Notes under the pieces: generated by a model
Databases searched by the model: none
Told to the model about the DNA's origin: nothing
Seen by the model: only the letters and a program-made list of their open reading frames with translations
Shown here: positions 58,790 to 64,000 of the stretch, one piece after another
Layout: each line of letters opens with the position of its first letter
How positions within the stretch are numbered: position 1 is the first letter of the stretch
DNA from: Symsagittifera roscoffensis
Taxonomy: Eukaryota; Xenacoelomorpha; Acoela; Convolutidae
Assembly: GCF_963678635.1 (NCBI RefSeq)
Contig: NC_087063.1
Location: 36,924,540-36,988,539, forward strand
Reading direction: 5' to 3'
Length of the DNA: 64,000 bases
Program-made: the position numbers and the translations under genes

Positions 58790-61700
58790 TTTTAAAATCA
58801 GCAAGAATCCTCTGGTATGTATTCTGAACAATCTAGAAAACCTGCTGAATCGATCCATTTTTTCAAGTTAAAAGTCTTGAGAAGAGCACATATTCCGCCT
58901 AAAATTGCAACACGATTCAGAATTCTAGAAACAGGAACGCAACAAAAAAGAACCTGAACCTCCGTTAGAGCCCAATATAGCAAAATCCGAAATACGTAAA
59001 ATCTGTTTAAAAACTAATCCGTAAAACATAATAAGTGGGTCCCACTGCAATTAAAATTGCTTCTGAACATTGAAGTTACTTCATTACTTTGATCGGAAAT
59101 ATAAGTATTGAAACAAACTCAAAGACCAAAGAATATAGGATGTCAAATTAGGGTCCTATCCCGGTCACTTTAAGGCTACTTGGTCTGCAGAAAGTGACAT
59201 GGGCAGGGAAATTTATGTAGCCAAAAAGGGACAACATATTAAGTCATTTTTTGGTCAATTTTATAATGTTAAAAAGTGACACCAAAAAGTGACATACCTC
59301 ATTTTACTTTTTGGAACTTGAGAACACCAAAGAGTGACAAGGGTCTACTTTTTTGGAAAAAAAACTGAAATTCGTCTGAAAACCCCTACTAAAATCCCGA
59401 AAACACCAAAACCCACTAGCAAGGTTCTTACTTCGTTGAGCAAACACAAAATAAAAAATAGAATTTACAAAGTTTTCAACAAGGAAAATGACTAAAAGTT
59501 GAAAAATAAGAAGAAAACAGCCCAAAAAATGCCCAACCCCAAAAATATCCCCTGGTTCAAAAACAACAAAATAACCAAATAGTCGAAAATAAACGGAAAT
59601 AAAACAAACTGTTACGAATTAAACCATTCACAAGATGGGAATTGACTAAAAGCTATATTAAAAAACAGAAATTGAGTATTTGACGCCCAACCCTAAAATT
59701 GTAGTGTAGAAAAAAGCCTGATTTTCTCAACCTCATTTATTTTTCGTAAATTAGCTGAAACTTGTCTGAAAACACTTTGTAAGTCCAAAAAACACGAAAG
59801 AGCAGCGAAAAATTTGTAAAATTTTTGAATAAACAAAAAACTAGAGTTAATAGCATTAGCAACAAGCCAACTGACTTAAAAAAAAATAAAAAGATGGAAA
59901 ATGAGCCAAACCACAAAAAAAGACCCTTAACCCCAAAATCATCCAACAAACAACAAATTCGAAATGAAACTAAACTAAAACATAATATTGCGGTTAAACC
60001 CTCTTTCAAGAGATGAACCGACTAAAAATTTCAAAGAAAACTAAAAAAATAATATTTGAATCCTAAAACCTAAAATTGAAAAAAAAACTCCAAAGTGTCA
60101 ACCCGAACAAAACAAAAGCAAGCTTAAAATCAACACAAGCATCTCAAACCAAAGGTGAGAGATACACCTAAGAGGATTTCACTTATTAGCAATGAAAATT
60201 AATTCAAATTTTTTGAGCAGGTGCTGAATTTGAGAAGCGAAAAATTTTTTTTGAAAAATGGATTTTTCGTACGTTTGAGATTTTTTCAAACTTCACATTA
60301 CTTGGTTGAGCGAAGAACGGTTTTCCAGCTAAAAACTTGTCGAAATACTCTCCAACTTTTATCAGGCCTAAATTGTGTTCAGATTGAATGATTTTATGCC
60401 CAGATTGATGCGTCAGTGAAGTTTACTCTCGTTGATTGACATATTCGAAACTCAATGTTCTTGCGAAAATTAAATCTGTTAAAAGACCCAAATTTTTTTT
60501 TAATCAAAAAAAAAACATTCAGAACATGTTTTAGACACTATGGAGAGTGTACATACACAATTTCAATTATTTGTTTCCAATGGTTGATAAAAAAACCTTA
60601 ATGTAAAAAAATCATTACACCGAAAACACTCCTCCGGCTCAATTTTGAATTTTTCATCTTGTAACAATCGCATTATAGCAACAAAAGCGTGGTTAAAAAG
60701 TTTTTTCTAACTATGAAACAGTCATCATCAGAACAACTTAGAAACGTGCAGTTTTGCAGCACACCTGAAGCTAAATTCTAGCCAAAATTTAACTTAAAGG
60801 GAAAAAAATCATGTTTTTTAGAACTTCGTCTATCCTAACTTAGCTAAAAATAGTTCTCCGGCCAAAATAATATCTGAGAGTTTTACAAAAATGTATCAGA
60901 CACATAAAACGTTCATTTTATAGTGGTTTCTTAACTAGAAAAATGCTGTCATTGAAGTTTCATCTCATTGAACGATACGTTTGAGAGTATCAGTATTCTC
61001 TTCGAAACTGCAGATCATAAAAGGAGCCAAAACAATTTATTGCACATTTTTTCTCAGGGAGGTTGTTTTAAACAGTCTATGAAAAGTTCACATACACAAT
61101 TCATCATTTAAACATTTCATCATTATTTTATCATTCTATGTCAAATGGGTGATGAGAAAATCAAAAGGGAGCCAAAATGGCCCCAGACGCAAAAATTTAT
61201 CCTTGGCTGAAATTTGAAATTCTATAAATCGTTTTATAGCAAATAAGTGCTCGTTGGAAAGCTCTTACCAATGGAAAGATCGTGAATTGAAGATCGTGAA
61301 ACAACTCAAAGAATTTTCTAATCATTTTTCTCATTGAGGTTGTTTTATACAGTTTATGAGTTCACATGCACAATATTAGCTTCATAAGTCCAATGGATGA
61401 AGAAAATATCAAAATTGAGTTAGAAAAGCCCTAGCCTCGATAAAAAGAAAATCTGCTAACTTCAATCACTCAACTTTTAAGAAGTGCATTATGATGAACA
61501 AGGAGCCCTTGGATAGCTTTTTTCATTGATAGACGTGGAAAAGAAAAAAACATTTAGGTAAATTGTTTTTTAAATAACCTAAGGAGGCTATATTTTCGCC
61601 AAAGTTCGATTTTTTTTGAAAATTTTCTATTTTCTTGTCAAAACTCATCATACTTGCTTTAGTCACAAATAGTTTCAAGCTTAAATTTTATCTGTTACTT

Positions 61701-62555
61701 TTCTAAAGTGCATTAGATACCTACAGGGATCGTTTTTCATAGGTTTGATGATCAGATTAAATCCGTCCGTGAAGTTTAATCTCATTGAGCGACATGTAAG
61801 AGAGTATCCAGTGTTCACTCCCAAAGTGAAGATCGTGGAAGGACTAAAACTTTTTTCAAAATTTCTAAACTTGTTTTACTCTTTGAGGATATTCTATAAA
61901 CTCTATGAAGCGTTCTCTCACACATGACTTATAAACCTAACAAATTGCGAGAATTTACTCAACTTATAAAAACTGCATTGCGATGAACAAGCCGTCATTG
62001 GAAAGCCCTCTCTAGTGCAACAAACGTGGAACACAAATAAAAATCATGTAAGTATTACCGCAGAACAAAGGCTTTTTCTTCGCCAAAATTCAACTTTTCA
62101 AAAAAAAGTAAGCAAAATATGTTTTCATGCAATATTTTTATCTGATACCCTTCTAAAGTGTAATAGACATATATGAGGACCCGTTTAACTGGTGTCATGT
62201 CCAGATTGAATGGATCAATGAAGATCGAAAAATGACCCAATTTTTTTTCAATTTTTGCTTTATGAAGGTATACTATACAACTCACGAAGAGTTCACATGC
62301 ATAATTTCATCAAGATAAGTCAAATGGATGATGGGAAAATCAAAAAGGAGCCAAAATGGCCCCAGGCCCAAAAATTTCACCTTGGCTCAAATTCGAATTT
62401 CTCAAGTTCCAGAAATCGCATTATAGCAAATAAGTGCTCACTGGAAAGCTCTTACCAATGGGTAGACGTGAAACGTGTTTGATTTCTAAAAAAACTTAGC
62501 GTTGAGAATAATTTCAGACTAAATATTAAACCTAAGTTTAATTTTTACTGCCATA
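58790..62555 (+). repeat. Large-unit satellite copy 3 (3.77 kb)
   Basis: Head-to-tail with copy 2 with no spacer. It matches copy 2 almost base for base except 62055-62170, where it instead matches copy 1 (54517-54620). Confidence 0.9.
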
Positions 62556-64000
62556 TTTTAAAATCAGCAAGAATCCTCTGGTATGTATTCTGAACAATCT
62601 AGAAAACCTGCTGAATCGATCCATTTTTTCAAGTTAAAAGTCTTGAGAAGAGCACATATTCCGCCTAAAATTGCAACACGATTCAGAATTCTAGAAACAG
62701 GAACGCAACAAAAAAGAACCTGAACCTCCGTTAGAGCCCAATATAGCAAAATCCGAAATACGTAAAATCTGTTTAAAAACTTATCCGTAAAACATAATAA
62801 GTGGGTCCCACTGCAATTAAAATTGCTTCTGAACATTGGAGTTACTTCATTACTTTGATCGGAAATATAAGTACTGAAACAAACTCAAAGACCAAAGAAT
62901 ATCGGATGTCAAATTAGGGTCCTAGCCCGGTCACTTTTTGGCTACTTGGTCTGCAGAAAGTGACATGGGCAGGGAAATTTATGTAGCCAAAAAGGGACAA
63001 CGTATTAAGTCATTTTTTGGTCAATTTAATAATAATAAAAAGTGACACCAAAAAGTGACATACCCCATTTCACTTTTTGGAACTTGAGGAGAACACCAAA
63101 GAGTGACAAGGGTCTACTTTTTTGGAAAAAAAACTGAAATTCGTCTGAAAACCCCTACTAAAATCCCGAAAACACCAAAAACCACTAGCAAGGTTCTTAC
63201 TTCATTGAGCAAACTTAAAATAAAAAATAGAATTTACAAAGTTTTCAACAAGGAAAATGACTAAAAGTTGAAAAATAAGAAGAAAACAGCCCAAAAAATG
63301 CCCAACCCCAAAAATATCCCCTGGTTCAAAAACAACAAAATAACCAAATAGTCGAAAATAAACGGAAATAAAACAAACTGTTACGAATTAAACCATTCTC
63401 AAGATGGGAATTGACTAAAAGCGATATTAAAAAACAGAAATTGAGTATTTGACGCCCAACCCTAAAATTGTAGTGTAGAAAAAAGCCTGATTTTCTCAAC
63501 CTCATTTATTTTTCGTAAATTAGCTGAAACTTGTCTGAAAACACTTTGTAAGTCCAAGAAACACGAAAGAGCAGCGAAAAATTTGTAAAATTTTTGAATA
63601 AACAAAAAACTAGAGTTAATAGCATTAGCAACAAGCCATTTGACTTAAAAAAAAATAAAAAGATGGAAAATGAGCCAAACCACAAAAAAAGAGCCTTAAC
63701 CCCAAAATCATCCAACAAACAACAAATTCGAAATGAAACTAAACTAAAACATAATGTTGCGGTTAAACCCTCTTTCAAGAGATGAACCGACTAAAAACTT
63801 CAAAGAAAACTAAAAAAATAATATTTGAATCCTAAAACCTAAAATTGAAAAAAAAACTCCAAAGTGTCAACCCGAACAAAACAAAAGCAAGCTTAAAATC
63901 AACACAAGCATCTCAAACCAAAGGTGAGAGATACACCTAAGAGGATTTCACTTATTAGCAATGAAAATTAATTCAAATTTTTTGAGCAGGTGCTGAATTT
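62556..64000 (+). repeat. Large-unit satellite copy 4, cut by window end
   Basis: About 1.44 kb. In 62925-63085 it shares copy 1 variants (CCTAGCCCGG, ACCCCATTTCAC, TTGAGGAGAACACC) rather than those of copies 2 and 3, while elsewhere it resembles copies 2 and 3. Confidence 0.88.

Noticed and set aside
53980-62300. Repeated 60-90 codon frames in the satellite, e.g. 54146, 57977 and 61745
   Set aside because: They recur only because the DNA is tandemly repeated, vary in length between copies and have AT-driven composition; no sign of codon-level constraint.

Overview
The window looks like an AT-rich nuclear genome of an invertebrate metazoan. It holds a multi-exon receptor-independent tyrosine kinase of the ACK/TNK family with kilobase introns, a small antisense gene nested in one of those introns, GT-AG splice sites, non-LTR retrotransposons of metazoan type, foldback elements and satellites. 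The species cannot be named from the sequence alone.

Layout. (1) 1743-25043, + strand: the 3' part of an ACK-like tyrosine kinase gene. Nine exons are modelled; all splice phases agree and they join to 1332 codons plus a stop. They encode the C-lobe of the kinase, a following SH3 domain and a tail of about 1000 residues rich in Ser, Pro, Asn and Gln. The N-lobe lies upstream of the window. (2) 12626-16962, - strand: a two-exon gene for a 550-residue low-complexity protein, lying wholly inside the fourth visible intron of the kinase gene. (3) 25044-40900: intergenic DNA full of retrotransposon relics and dispersed repeats. It includes a 458-bp foldback element with a 9-bp target duplication, an 85-bp tandem array, and a second small - strand gene (34675-36754). 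(4) About 40940-45672, + strand: an apparently full-length CR1/L2-type retrotransposon with two intact ORFs. ORF1 is an SGNH-hydrolase-type protein. ORF2 is an endonuclease/reverse transcriptase with a 2A ribosome-skipping motif behind a signal-peptide-like N-terminus. (5) 45797-49200: a foldback element and a decayed second non-LTR element. (6) 49290-50330: a diverged array of about 165-bp repeats. (7) 51423-64000: a large-unit satellite of about 3.77 kb, with three complete copies and the start of a fourth, each built from older internal subrepeats.

The kinase is expected to relay growth-factor or Cdc42-type signals through kinase, SH3 and proline-rich sequences. The nested gene may share its chromatin domain but shows no biochemical link. 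The rest is mobile or satellite DNA. The strongest leads are the 2A-bearing intact retrotransposon, the nested antisense gene, the Mutator-like foldback element, the repeats ending in a common hairpin, and the mosaic higher-order satellite.
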